This document shows, one piece after another, positions 23,747 to 32,423 of a stretch of 64,000 bases of DNA; within the stretch, counting starts at the first letter, position 1, and every line of letters starts with the position of its first letter. The notes beneath the pieces were generated by a model that worked only from the letters and a program-made list of their open reading frames with translations, was not told the origin of the DNA and did not search any database. The position numbers and the translations under genes were made by a program. This stretch comes from Methylobacterium sp. E-045 (lineage in GTDB: Bacteria; Pseudomonadota; Alphaproteobacteria; Rhizobiales; Beijerinckiaceae). Where the stretch lies: the NCBI RefSeq assembly GCF_022829685.1, contig NZ_JAKSYE010000134.1:124001-188000 (forward strand), written 5' to 3'.

Positions 23747-25825
23747 ATGCACGAAGCGGCACAGGGCGCGATCGGTGAGTTGACCAATCCGGAACGGCGT
23801 TTCGTCGAGGCCTGCCGCGTAGGCGATATACAGAGGCTCGCCCCCGAAGAGGCCATTCGTGCGAGCGTCATTCGCGCTCTCGTTTGCGCGGAAAGAACAG
23901 ACTGGCCCGTCGCTCCCGAGGGCGTGCGGCTCGTCGGCGGCCTTGTGGTGGGCCTGCTCGCCTGCGCCGACCGCGATCTCGTCCGGCCGCTCTGGATCGA
24001 CGATGCGGATATCCCGGACGGAATCGACGTCAGCAACAGCCATACGCGGACATTGTCCTTCGAGAAGAGCCGCATCGGCAACGGCTTGTCGGCGCAAGGC
24101 GTGACCATTGCCGGACCGCTTTTCATCTCGCACGCCACCATCTCGGGCACCTGCGATCTCCGCGGCGCCTCGATCGCCAGCACGTTCACGGCAGACGGGG
24201 CCGTGTTCGATCACCCCACCGGGGACGCGATCAACGCCCAGCGCAGTTCGATGGCGGGCGCGTTTCTCAACCATGCCAGGGTCAGGGGTGGCTGTCGTTT
24301 CCTGGGAGCGGCCATCCGAGGGCAATTTGTTGCCGTGGGCGCGGTGTTCGAGAACCCTGACCAAGACGCGATTGATGTTCAGGACATCACGGTGGCGGGG
24401 ATCTTCCTCGATGGTGCCACCATCATGGGCACCTGCCACCTCGTCAGTGCACATATCGCCGCGCAGTTCGCCGCCGAGGGGGCGACATTCCACAATCCGA
24501 ACGGCACCTCCATCAATGCCCAGGGCAGCCGTATCGGCAGCATCATCCTGCGTAGCGGAGTCGGACCTGGCGACGTCCCCATTCCTGGCACGATTGACGG
24601 CAGCCTCAATTTCAGCCGTGCGACGGTAGAGCATCACGTCGAGATCAGCGGAGCCACTCTGATGGGCGGCCCGTTCGGTGCGCTCGACGGGCGCGGTATG
24701 GAGACGAAGGGACGGTTCATCATCGGGTGCGGCGCCCATGTCACCGGGGCGATCCTGCTCTCGGGGGTCGAGATCCGCGGCTCCCTCGACCTTTCGGGCA
24801 GCCACATCCTGTCGAGTGCAATTGCCCGGGACGCCCTCGTCGAGCCCGCGCATGGGGGGGGGGGCACCGAGGAGGATCCCCTGCGCTTCATCGCCCTCGA
24901 TCTCAGTGAATCCGTGATTTCTCACCTGATCATGCCGGATGCCGAAGACATCCGATATCCGGGATGCGGACGCCCACGCGGTATCGTCGATCTTTCGCGG
25001 TTGAAGGTCGGCACCTATGTCGATTTTGCCTCTGCCTGGCCGACTCCGGTGCCGCTCCGCCGTGGTTCCGGTCCTGACAGGTTCCGTGACGCGAAGGACC
25101 GCGACGCCGATCACCTCATCCTCGACGGGTTCGAGTACCAGCATCTCGACAATCCGGATGGTGACGCAGCGCCCTCGGTGCCGACGCATACGGCGAGGCA
25201 GCGCTGGCTGCGCGGGCAATCCCGTGACGATCTCGTCACCCGGCTTCGACCCCAACCTTGGCGCCATCTCGCCAAGGTGCTGGCGAGTCAGGGTTACGAG
25301 GAGGACGCCCACCGCATCGCCATCGCCCGGCGCGTCGCCGAACGTCACGCCCGCGAAACCGGCAGGTTCCTGCGCTGCATCAGTTGGCTTCTCCACGTCC
25401 TGGCCGATTACGGCTTCAATCCGTGGAAGGCGGTGGGCTGGTCGGTGGTGGTCATCGTGGTCTGGGCCGCCGTCTATACCGGCGCGGCTTTCGAATCCTG
25501 CAAGGGGGGACCACGTCTCTGCCAGGACGGGGAGATCTTCGTCCGCACGGCCGCCGCCGATTTCGTGCCGGGCGTCACGAGCAGCGACGAGGCGAGGGAC
25601 AAGCTCGTCAACCTCTACCCGTCCTTCGATCCGCTGGCCTATTCGTTCGATACCTTCATGCCGCTTTTCGATGCCGGCACGGACCGGTTCTGGCGGGTGA
25701 ACACGGCGACCTGGCGGGGGGTGGCGCTCTATTACTTCAGCATAGCCGAGCAGATCGAAGGGGCTGTCCTCGTCTCGCTGATCATCACCGGCTTCACCGG
25801 CCTCCTCACCCGCGACGAAGCTTGA
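23747..25825 (+). CDS. Large repeat-containing protein with C-terminal membrane segments, function unknown
   Basis: The 692-residue protein starts with a helical region (1-90), followed by a long Gly/Ala/Ile-rich part suggestive of a beta-helix. Residues 134-274 are three consecutive units of exactly 47 residues, each starting G-x-C and containing 'GAVF(D/E)(H/N)P' or 'GATFHNP' and an 'INAQ'-like turn. The C-terminal quarter is different: a hydrophobic segment 'AVGWSVVVIVVWAAVYTGAA' near 565-585 and another 'GAVLVSLIITGFTGLL' near the end, with a soluble loop between them. It resembles pentapeptide-like membrane proteins in overall plan, but I cannot name the family. A run of 11 G (24854-24864) lies inside the frame. 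Confidence 0.75.
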   Translation: MHEAAQGAIGELTNPERRFVEACRVGDIQRLAPEEAIRASVIRALVCAERTDWPVAPEGVRLVGGLVVGLLACADRDLVRPLWIDDADIPDGIDVSNSHTRTLSFEKSRIGNGLSAQGVTIAGPLFISHATISGTCDLRGASIASTFTADGAVFDHPTGDAINAQRSSMAGAFLNHARVRGGCRFLGAAIRGQFVAVGAVFENPDQDAIDVQDITVAGIFLDGATIMGTCHLVSAHIAAQFAAEGATFHNPNGTSINAQGSRIGSIILRSGVGPGDVPIPGTIDGSLNFSRATVEHHVEISGATLMGGPFGALDGRGMETKGRFIIGCGAHVTGAILLSGVEIRGSLDLSGSHILSSAIARDALVEPAHGGGGTEEDPLRFIALDLSESVISHLIMPDAEDIRYPGCGRPRGIVDLSRLKVGTYVDFASAWPTPVPLRRGSGPDRFRDAKDRDADHLILDGFEYQHLDNPDGDAAPSVPTHTARQRWLRGQSRDDLVTRLRPQPWRHLAKVLASQGYEEDAHRIAIARRVAERHARETGRFLRCISWLLHVLADYGFNPWKAVGWSVVVIVVWAAVYTGAAFESCKGGPRLCQDGEIFVRTAAADFVPGVTSSDEARDKLVNLYPSFDPLAYSFDTFMPLFDAGTDRFWRVNTATWRGVALYYFSIAEQIEGAVLVSLIITGFTGLLTRDEA
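24146..24568 (+). repeat. Three 141-bp tandem coding units (47 residues each)
   Basis: Units 24146-24286, 24287-24427 and 24428-24568 encode residues 134-180, 181-227 and 228-274. Protein similarity is clear (G-T/G-C start, F-x-(A/V)-x-G-A-x-F at positions 14-21, N/D-P at 23-24), while the bases have diverged, so this is an old duplication kept by structure. Confidence 0.7.
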
Positions 25826-25923
25826 CCAACACACTGGGCCGGCACCATTCGTTTGCCATGCTTCGATACCATTCAGCGAGGCGAAACCGGCTATGAAGGC
25901 CGTGACGATCGGGATTGAAGAAC

Positions 25924-27264
25924 GTGCGTAAGTATTTCGGCACAGACGGTATCCGGGGCCGCGCCAACGGGGTGATCACCCCTGAACTTGCCCTCAAGGT
26001 GGGGCAAGCCGCAGGATTGGTGTTCCAGCGCGGCGATCACCGCCACAGGGTCGTGATCGGCAAGGACACCCGCCTGTCCGGCTACATGATCGAGACCGCC
26101 CTCGTCGCCGGCTTCACATCCGTGGGCATGGACGTGATGCTGCTCGGCCCCATGCCGACGCCGGCGGTGGCCATGCTCACTCCCTCCATGCGCGCCGATC
26201 TCGGGGTGATGATCTCCGCCTCGCACAATCCCTTCGAGGATAACGGCATCAAGCTGTTCGGCCCCGACGGGTTCAAACTCAATGACGAGGTCGAGCGCGA
26301 GATCGAAGCGCTGATCGATAGCGAGTTGCACAAGAAGCTCGCCGGCTCGCGCGATCTCGGCCGCGCCAAGCGGATCGAGAGCGTGCATGCCCGCTACATC
26401 GAATTCGCCAAGCGCACGCTGCCGCGCAATGTCACCCTCGACGGCCTGCGCGTGGTCGTCGACTGTGCCAATGGCGCGGCCTATCGCGTCGCGCCGGAGA
26501 CCCTGTGGGAGCTCGGCGCCGAGGTGATCGCCATCGGCGTCGACCCCGACGGCTTCAACATCAATCACGATGTCGGGTCGACGGCACCGGCGGCCCTTGC
26601 CGCCAAGGTGAGGGAGTTGCGGGCGGATATCGGCATCGCCCTCGACGGCGACGCCGACCGCGTTCTCATCGTCGACGAGAAGGGCCAGTCGGTGGACGGC
26701 GACCAATTGATGGCTGCCGTGGCCAGGTCCTGGAAGGATGACGACCGGTTGACGCAGCCCGGCATCGTCGCGACGATCATGTCCAACCTCGGCCTGGAAC
26801 GGTTCCTCGGCGGGATTGGCCTCGGCTTGGCCCGAACGGCGGTGGGCGACCGCTACGTCCTCGAGCACATGCGCGAGCACGGCTACAATCTCGGCGGCGA
26901 GCAATCGGGTCACATCATCATGTCGGATTACGCCACCACCGGGGACGGTCTCGTGGCGGCACTTCAGCTTCTCAGCGTGGTCAAGCGTCAGGAGCGGCCG
27001 GTGAGTGAAGTCTGCCATTGCTTCGATCCGCTGCCGCAGATCCTCAAGAACGTGCGCTACCGCTCAGGCGCGCCGCTTCAGCAGGATGCAGTGGTCACCG
27101 CCATCGCCCATGGCCGCGAGCGCCTTGGCGAAACCGGCCGCGTCGTCATCCGTCCCTCGGGCACCGAGCCGGTCATTCGCGTGATGGCGGAGGGCGACGA
27201 CCGTAACCTCGTCACGGAAGTGGTGGACGAAATCGTCGATGCCGTGACCAAGGCCGCAGCCTAA
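25924..27264 (+). CDS. glmM: Phosphoglucosamine mutase GlmM
   Basis: GlmM interconverts glucosamine 6-phosphate and glucosamine 1-phosphate for UDP-GlcNAc, needed for peptidoglycan and lipopolysaccharide. The 446-residue protein shows 'RKYFGTDGIRGRAN', the phosphoserine loop 'SASHNPFEDNGIK' with Ser100, the metal site 'ALDGDADRVLIVD', the sugar loop 'GGEQSGHII' and the phosphate loop 'RPSGTEPVIRVM'. The GTG at 25924 gives the usual N-terminus; a TTG three codons earlier is possible. Its stop overlaps the stop of the convergent YjbR gene. Confidence 0.96.
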   Translation: MRKYFGTDGIRGRANGVITPELALKVGQAAGLVFQRGDHRHRVVIGKDTRLSGYMIETALVAGFTSVGMDVMLLGPMPTPAVAMLTPSMRADLGVMISASHNPFEDNGIKLFGPDGFKLNDEVEREIEALIDSELHKKLAGSRDLGRAKRIESVHARYIEFAKRTLPRNVTLDGLRVVVDCANGAAYRVAPETLWELGAEVIAIGVDPDGFNINHDVGSTAPAALAAKVRELRADIGIALDGDADRVLIVDEKGQSVDGDQLMAAVARSWKDDDRLTQPGIVATIMSNLGLERFLGGIGLGLARTAVGDRYVLEHMREHGYNLGGEQSGHIIMSDYATTGDGLVAALQLLSVVKRQERPVSEVCHCFDPLPQILKNVRYRSGAPLQQDAVVTAIAHGRERLGETGRVVIRPSGTEPVIRVMAEGDDRNLVTEVVDEIVDAVTKAAA

Positions 27265-27584
27265 TCACGCAGTGCGTCCGGCGCGAGACAGCGCCAAGCC
27301 GTGAGGAGGGCGCCCCTGAGCGTCTCCTCTTCGGCACCGGCGAGTAAAAGGTTGGTCCAGCCGCGCCGTCCCCAGGCGCCGGGAACGGGGTCGAACAGGT
27401 CGGGCTCGGCTTCGACCATGAGCGCCTGATGCTCGGCTGGGAACTTGAGTACGACGCGCTCTTCGTCGACCCAGAGGGTCGCGAAGATCCGCCCGCCGAC
27501 GCGGAAATCCGGATGGCCCATATGGGCGCCTTCCTCCACCCCCGGCAGCATCAGCGCCAGGGCGCGCACGTCTTCAGGACGCAT
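27261..27584 (-). CDS. MmcQ/YjbR family DNA-binding-fold protein
   Basis: The 107-residue protein fits the YjbR/CyaY-like fold: 'RPEDVRALALMLPGVEEG', 'GHPDFRVGGRIFATLWVDE', 'RVVLKFPAEHQALM', 'GWTNLLLAGAEEETLRGALL'. The fold suggests nucleic acid binding but the role is unknown. ATG at 27584 is where similarity begins; the longer frame upstream has none. Its TAG overlaps the glmM TAA, tail to tail. Confidence 0.85.
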   Translation of the reverse strand: MRPEDVRALALMLPGVEEGAHMGHPDFRVGGRIFATLWVDEERVVLKFPAEHQALMVEAEPDLFDPVPGAWGRRGWTNLLLAGAEEETLRGALLTAWRCLAPDALRD

Positions 27585-27814
27585 CCACCACTCCTCCTCA
27601 ATACTCGCGACAACCGCAGACGCTCGGCGCGAAGGCAAGTGCCGCGACTGGGCGATGGCGCCTGCAGGTTCCGGCAAGGTTCTGGACGTCTAACGGTTCA
27701 GAAAGCCTAATGTTTAACGTTAAGCCGGATTTAACTCATCCGACAGATAGTGAGATCGTCATCCAGGCTGGTGCTCCCACACGTCCGTCGAACGATCGAG
27801 TTGAAGGATTCATT

Positions 27815-28666
27815 ATGCGCCGTTCCAAGCTTTCCGCCTTGGCGCGCTCGATCACGCTCCTTGCGAGCGTGGGAGCGCCAATCCTCGCGCAGGCCGCCGA
27901 CCTGCTTCCCACTCTGCCACCCGAGCCGCTGCCCCCGCCCGTCGAGATCGGTGGCGCCTGGTATCTACGCGGCGACGCCGGTGCGGGTATTCTGGGCGAA
28001 GGGCACACCGTCGCGAAGGACGTGACGACCCCTCCGATCCCGTACAATTACAATGTCCTGAAGGATTATCTGGGCAACCAAGCCTTCGTGGGCGCGGGCA
28101 TCGGCTATCAGGCCAATTCCTGGCTCCGCTTCGATGTCACCGGTGAGTACCGTTCGGAAGCGAAATGGATCTTCTATGCGGCCGAAAAGCCGAGCGGAGG
28201 CATCAACCGTACATCCGGCAAGTTCTCGTCGGTGGTCGGCATGGCCAACGGCTACGTCGATCTCGGCACCTATTACGGCGTCACCCCGTTCGTCGGCGCG
28301 GGTGTCGGATTTGCTCACCACATGTTCGGCGGCGTGACCGACAACGGTCTGGGCTTGTATCAGGGTGGGTATGGCGTCGGTCCGGAAAAACAGAAGCTCA
28401 GCTTCGCCTGGGCGGCCCATGCCGGCCTCGGCTACTCCATCACGCCGAACGTGAAACTCGAACTGGCTTACCGCTATCTCAACATGGGTTCGGCGCAAAC
28501 CGGCACGATCACATGCGAAGCACCGCCCTACTGCAAGACGGATTACCATCTCAAGGACATTGCCTCGCATGACGTGAAGGTCGGCCTGCGCTGGATTCTC
28601 GGTGGTGTCGTTGCACCGGTGGCCGAGTATCAGCCGATGCCGGAACCGATCGTCCGCAAGTACTGA
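27815..28666 (+). CDS. Outer membrane beta-barrel protein (Omp25/porin-like) 1
   Basis: The 283-residue exported protein has a signal peptide ending AQA, then 'DLLPTLPPEPLPPPVEIGGA' typical of Rhizobiales outer membrane proteins, then alternating beta strands: 'AWYLRGDAGAG', 'FVGAGIGYQANSWLRFDVTG', 'VGLRWILGG'. It would form a small 8-stranded barrel. A clear terminator follows. It is first of three barrel genes in a row on this strand, each with its own leader. Confidence 0.85.
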   Translation: MRRSKLSALARSITLLASVGAPILAQAADLLPTLPPEPLPPPVEIGGAWYLRGDAGAGILGEGHTVAKDVTTPPIPYNYNVLKDYLGNQAFVGAGIGYQANSWLRFDVTGEYRSEAKWIFYAAEKPSGGINRTSGKFSSVVGMANGYVDLGTYYGVTPFVGAGVGFAHHMFGGVTDNGLGLYQGGYGVGPEKQKLSFAWAAHAGLGYSITPNVKLELAYRYLNMGSAQTGTITCEAPPYCKTDYHLKDIASHDVKVGLRWILGGVVAPVAEYQPMPEPIVRKY

Positions 28667-28689
28667 ACTTTCCTCAACGACCCGGGAAG

Positions 28690-28717
28690 CGGCGCGGATC
28701 GGTATCCGCGCCGTTTT
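28690..28717 (+). terminator. Intrinsic terminator after barrel gene 1
   Basis: A perfect 10-bp stem CGGCGCGGAT/ATCCGCGCCG with loop CGGT, followed by TTTT, 24 bases after the stop. Confidence 0.9.
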
Positions 28718-28893
28718 CGTTCGGCCCGATCCCGCAATCAGGTTAACGGCACCGCGATCTGTCTTATCCCGGGCCGGATACCGTTAGGGTTAAGGCGATC
28801 ATAACCTTTTAATTTCATCATCTTGGTCAGTTGGACCCTTCGCCGGCATGCATCCGTATCATGCGCTTTCCGGCCGATGCCTCCGTGAGGAAC

Positions 28894-29751
28894 ATGATGA
28901 CCGCGCCCCGCCCATACCGCCCCGCAGCCATCGCTGCGATCCTCGCTGGACTGGCAATCGGCATTGCCACGCCGACCCTCGCCGCGGACCTCCTGCCGCC
29001 GCCGCCGCCCCCACCGGCTGCCGCCCCGGTTCAGATCGGCAGCGGCTGGTACCTGCGCGCTGATTTCACCGAGAGCTATTTCGATCACCCCAAGGACGCG
29101 ACGCTCGTCGAACCGGGCACGCCGGCGCTCGTGCGCCTGCGCCTGAGCCATGAACCCGGCTATGGCGGCGGCATCGGCTACCGCTTCAACAACTGGCTGC
29201 GCATGGACGCCACCATCGACCAGCGCTTGGCAAGCCGCTTCAGCACCTACTCGTCCGGCTCGAACTTCGCGAACGGATACAACATCGAAGCCGGCAAGCT
29301 CGATGTGCTCACGGCCCTCGTGAACGTCTATGCGGATCTTGGCACTTGGTGGGGGCTCACTCCGTACATCGGCGGTGGCATCGGTATTGCGCAGAAGGAT
29401 TTCCGCAACGCCTACACCCAGACGACCTGCACCGTTCCCGTGCTCTGTGACGGAAGCCCAGTGGTTGGTCCTCGCCCTGCCGCCGCGCGTCGCAATGGTT
29501 CGGTCACGTCGCTGGCCTGGGCATTGACCGGAGGCGTCTCCTACGAGATCGGCGCGGGCTTCGCGATCGATGCGAACTACCGTTACGTCAATCTCGGTCG
29601 CGCCAAGACGGGCCTCGACGATTTCGGCTTCGGGACCCGCCTGAAGGATATCTCGGCCAATGAGGTCCGCGTGGGTCTGCGCTACAGCTTTGCCGGCGGC
29701 GCTGCTGCTTTTGGAAGAAGCGGTTACGGCGGCGGCAATCCCTACGAGTAG
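28894..29751 (+). CDS. Outer membrane beta-barrel protein 2
   Basis: The 285-residue protein is paralogous to barrel 1: signal peptide ending TLA/ALA, then 'ADLLPPPPPPPAA', 'SGWYLRADFTESYFDHPKDA', 'YGGGIGYRFNNWLRMDATID', 'YADLGTWWGLTPYIGGGIGI', 'YRYVNLGRAKTG', and a C-terminal 'VRVGLRYSFAGG'. ATG at 28894 follows GTGAGG by 4 bases. Two Cys in the loop 'TTCTVPVLCDG' may form a disulfide, as do 'TCEAPPYCK' in barrel 1. Confidence 0.85.
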   Translation: MMTAPRPYRPAAIAAILAGLAIGIATPTLAADLLPPPPPPPAAAPVQIGSGWYLRADFTESYFDHPKDATLVEPGTPALVRLRLSHEPGYGGGIGYRFNNWLRMDATIDQRLASRFSTYSSGSNFANGYNIEAGKLDVLTALVNVYADLGTWWGLTPYIGGGIGIAQKDFRNAYTQTTCTVPVLCDGSPVVGPRPAAARRNGSVTSLAWALTGGVSYEIGAGFAIDANYRYVNLGRAKTGLDDFGFGTRLKDISANEVRVGLRYSFAGGAAAFGRSGYGGGNPYE

Positions 29752-29798
29752 GCGAGAAGCCTAGAACGCGGTGACTTTCGCGTGATTTCAGACACTCC

Positions 29799-29830
29799 AG
29801 CCCGCCCGGCCATGCCGCGCGGGCTTTTTT
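29799..29830 (+). terminator. Intrinsic terminator after barrel gene 2
   Basis: AGCCCGC (29799-29805) pairs with GCGGGCT (29819-29825), followed by a run of T to 29830. Confidence 0.85.
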
Positions 29831-29963
29831 ATCATGCGCTCACGCGAACAAGCGTCCCGGTCATTCACGAGGGCTAACTGCAACGGACCATTAAGGTTAC
29901 TCGATTACCAACGTTCCAAGGTTCGGAGAGAACAGTCGGGCTGCAGCCCTGAGGACGACCTTG

Positions 29964-30875
29964 ATGCGTACCGTCACCCTTGCACTCCTTACCGGCGTGG
30001 CTCTCAATTGGGTTCCGGCCGCCCACGCGGCCGATCTCGACTATGGTGTGCTGCGCGGTTCGGATTACGAGCCTGCTTCCACCGAAATCGATTGGAACGG
30101 CGGATATTTCGGTGCGCATGCGGGGTACAGTTCGGCTGCGCTGGGCTTCAACAATGCGTTTAAACCGATTGTCGCAAGCGCGCTCAGCCAGACCTACTTC
30201 GAGAGTGAGATGAATGCCTCTGGATTGCTCCAGACGCATTCAACCCGGACGGAAGGCGTCAGCTATGGAGCCTTTGCGGGATGGAACTACCAGTTCGACG
30301 AGACCGTCATCGGCGTCGAAGTGGATTATACGAACTTCGGCAGAACCGGTGCGAGCTACAACTACATCTCCCGTTCCATGGTGGGGACCGACGGCTATTT
30401 TCGCTCCGTCGGTCTTGAAGGCACATCCTCGACCCGCCTTGAAGATTTCGGCACGATCCGGGCGCGTGCGGGCTATACGATGGGCGCTTTTCTCCCCTTC
30501 GTAACGGGCGGATTGGCCATCGGACGTGCTCAAGTCGCGGATCAGGTCAAGATCCAGGCCGCAGAATACGACCAGACAACGTATCGTGCCAACCTCGGCC
30601 TCAGTGATCCCAGGCAGGCTGCCGTCGTCAACCACAGTGGTTATAGCAGCTTCAATGCCCAAAATCCCGGTCGATCAACTCTGGCCGATCCCATCACCTA
30701 CGGAACCAGTAAAACCAAGGTCGTTGGCGGCATCGCACTTGGCGCAGGGCTGGAATACGCTTTGACGCAGAACATCATTCTGCGTGGAGAATATCAATAC
30801 GTTCTCTTCAATGACTTTGATGGCCACAAAGTCAATCTGAACACCGTTCGCGGCGGTGCGGCCGTAAAGTTCTGA
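29964..30875 (+). CDS. Outer membrane beta-barrel protein 3
   Basis: The 303-residue protein has a signal peptide ending AHA, then 'ADLDYGVLRGSDYEPAS' and 'DWNGGYFGAHAGYSSAALGF', the usual first strands of Omp25/Omp31-type barrels, and a C-terminal aromatic end 'VRGGAAVKF'. Internal strands include 'YGAFAGWNYQFDETVIGVEV' and 'IRARAGYTMGAFLPFVTGGL'. It is more distant from barrels 1 and 2 than they are from each other. An in-frame TTG precedes the ATG. Confidence 0.85.
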   Translation: MRTVTLALLTGVALNWVPAAHAADLDYGVLRGSDYEPASTEIDWNGGYFGAHAGYSSAALGFNNAFKPIVASALSQTYFESEMNASGLLQTHSTRTEGVSYGAFAGWNYQFDETVIGVEVDYTNFGRTGASYNYISRSMVGTDGYFRSVGLEGTSSTRLEDFGTIRARAGYTMGAFLPFVTGGLAIGRAQVADQVKIQAAEYDQTTYRANLGLSDPRQAAVVNHSGYSSFNAQNPGRSTLADPITYGTSKTKVVGGIALGAGLEYALTQNIILRGEYQYVLFNDFDGHKVNLNTVRGGAAVKF

Positions 30876-30959
30876 GACTGAATCGCACCCGGCCTGTTAA
30901 GGGCTTCGTCGCATTAGCTCCGGCATAGTCCGTCAGCATGTCAGAACGGACGCCGCACC

Positions 30960-31256
30960 ATGAACCGTGTCACCCTCTCCGTCGGTGTCGTGATACTCAG
31001 CCTTGGAGCCGCGTCGGGAGTTGAGGCAGGCGGTCGTCACGATCCCGTCCACGCCATGCACGACGGTCCGCACGTACACCGGCACGGTGCGAAACTACCG
31101 CCGCAGATTCCCTACCGCGATCGTCGCTACCGGCCAGCGCCGCCCGTGATGATGCAGCCCGTCTCCGGGCCGCCGGTCGTCCTGGGGCTCGTTCCCGCGC
31201 ACAACCCCAATGCACCCGTCTACAATGAACCGCCGCCGCGCTTCCTGCACGATTGA
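30960..31256 (+). CDS. Small exported Pro/His-rich protein
   Basis: A 98-residue product with a signal peptide (cut after VEA) and a mature part rich in His and Pro ('HDPVHAMHDGPHVHRHGAKL', then several PP pairs). The His cluster could bind metal, but no family is recognised. It lies 6 bases from the end of the convergent HNH gene. Confidence 0.6.
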   Translation: MNRVTLSVGVVILSLGAASGVEAGGRHDPVHAMHDGPHVHRHGAKLPPQIPYRDRRYRPAPPVMMQPVSGPPVVLGLVPAHNPNAPVYNEPPPRFLHD

Positions 31257-31262
31257 CCGGCG

Positions 31263-31811
31263 TCAGCTTTCGAGCTCGCTGTCCCAGTACAGATAGTCCA
31301 GCCAGGTGTGGTGGTATTCGCGGTGGTCGAATTCCGGCTGGCGGCGATGGAGTTCGTGCCGCGTGGGCCGGTGGGGTTCGTGCAGGAGCGGCATCTCCGC
31401 TTCCGCCGGAGTACGGTTTGCCTTGCGCAGGTTGCAGGGTGAGCAGGCGGCGACGACATTTTCCCAGCTCGACAATCCACCGCGTGAACGCGGGATGACG
31501 TGGTCGAAGGTCAGCCCACCCGAGGGCATCCGCAAGCCGCAATACTGACAGGAGAAGGTGTCGCGCAGGTAGATGTTGTAGCGGGTGAAGGCCGGACTGC
31601 GCGCGAGGGTCACGTAATTCTTGAGTGCGACCACACTCGGCACCCGCAGGGCACGGCTCGGAGAGCGTGCCTCGACATCGTAGCTGGCCACCAGCGTGAC
31701 CCTGTCGAGAAAGAGCGCGGTGAAAGCGTCCTTCCATGACCATAGCGAGAGCGGATTATACGAAAGCGGCCGGTAATCCGCATTGAGGACGAGCGTTTGG
31801 AGATCCAGCAT
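31263..31811 (-). CDS. HNH endonuclease family protein
   Basis: A 182-residue HNH nuclease of the common free-standing type: N-terminal 'TLVLNADYRPLSYNPLSLWS', zinc Cys pair 'CQYCGLRM', the HNH core 'GGLTFDHVIPRSRGGLSSWE' then 'NVVAACSPCNLRKANRTP' with the second Cys pair. These widespread chromosomal proteins may act in DNA processing or defence; no methylase or other partner is adjacent. Confidence 0.88.
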   Translation of the reverse strand: MLDLQTLVLNADYRPLSYNPLSLWSWKDAFTALFLDRVTLVASYDVEARSPSRALRVPSVVALKNYVTLARSPAFTRYNIYLRDTFSCQYCGLRMPSGGLTFDHVIPRSRGGLSSWENVVAACSPCNLRKANRTPAEAEMPLLHEPHRPTRHELHRRQPEFDHREYHHTWLDYLYWDSELES

Positions 31812-32423
31812 GGCGCTACTCTCTTGACGGATCGACAGGGGGACGACGCAGCCCGTTTCGGTGCGGCATCGTCCCCGGATGATGAAAGATCGGCGGTCCC
31901 GGCAGTTCTGTCTTCGGCATCGGGTGACCGAATCGTGGTCGACGGTCCGGCACAGGAAGCGAAGAGAACAGGTGATCGGGGAGGGTGGACCGGCCTGGGC
32001 TTAGCCAAAAGCGGTCGCATCGGGCGGGAACGCCCGGTTTGTGGCGAGGCACATCGACATGGACGGCCAACGCCACCTCCTCGCGTCGATACGAAAAGGC
32101 TCTGCCCATTGCGCGTTAGTCTAATATCACCATGACACGCTTGTGAAGGTTGCCCGGAGGATCAGCGACGTCGCGTCCCACAATCTTTCGGGAGGACCGG
32201 GCGAATGATGCACCTGCGGCACCCTTTCGCCCCATTGATCGGCCATCCGACATTCCGATTTCGGACCAGGTGCCGACTACGGCGCGCGATGTGCCTTCGG
32301 TAACGCTCCCGTCATGGCCACCGCTCTTGCCGGAGACGGGGTCTGGAGCGACCGACCCGCTGCACCGGGGTCCGCGTGCCGCCGCCAGAGGAGCAGGCGG
32401 CCTGAGCCGACGAAAGGAACGAC
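31812..32423. other. Intergenic stretch before the MscS gene
   Basis: About 610 bases with only overlapping spurious frames on both strands. A less GC-rich patch around 32110-32150 may contain promoter elements. No RNA gene, repeat or terminator with a T-run is recognised. Confidence 0.5.
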
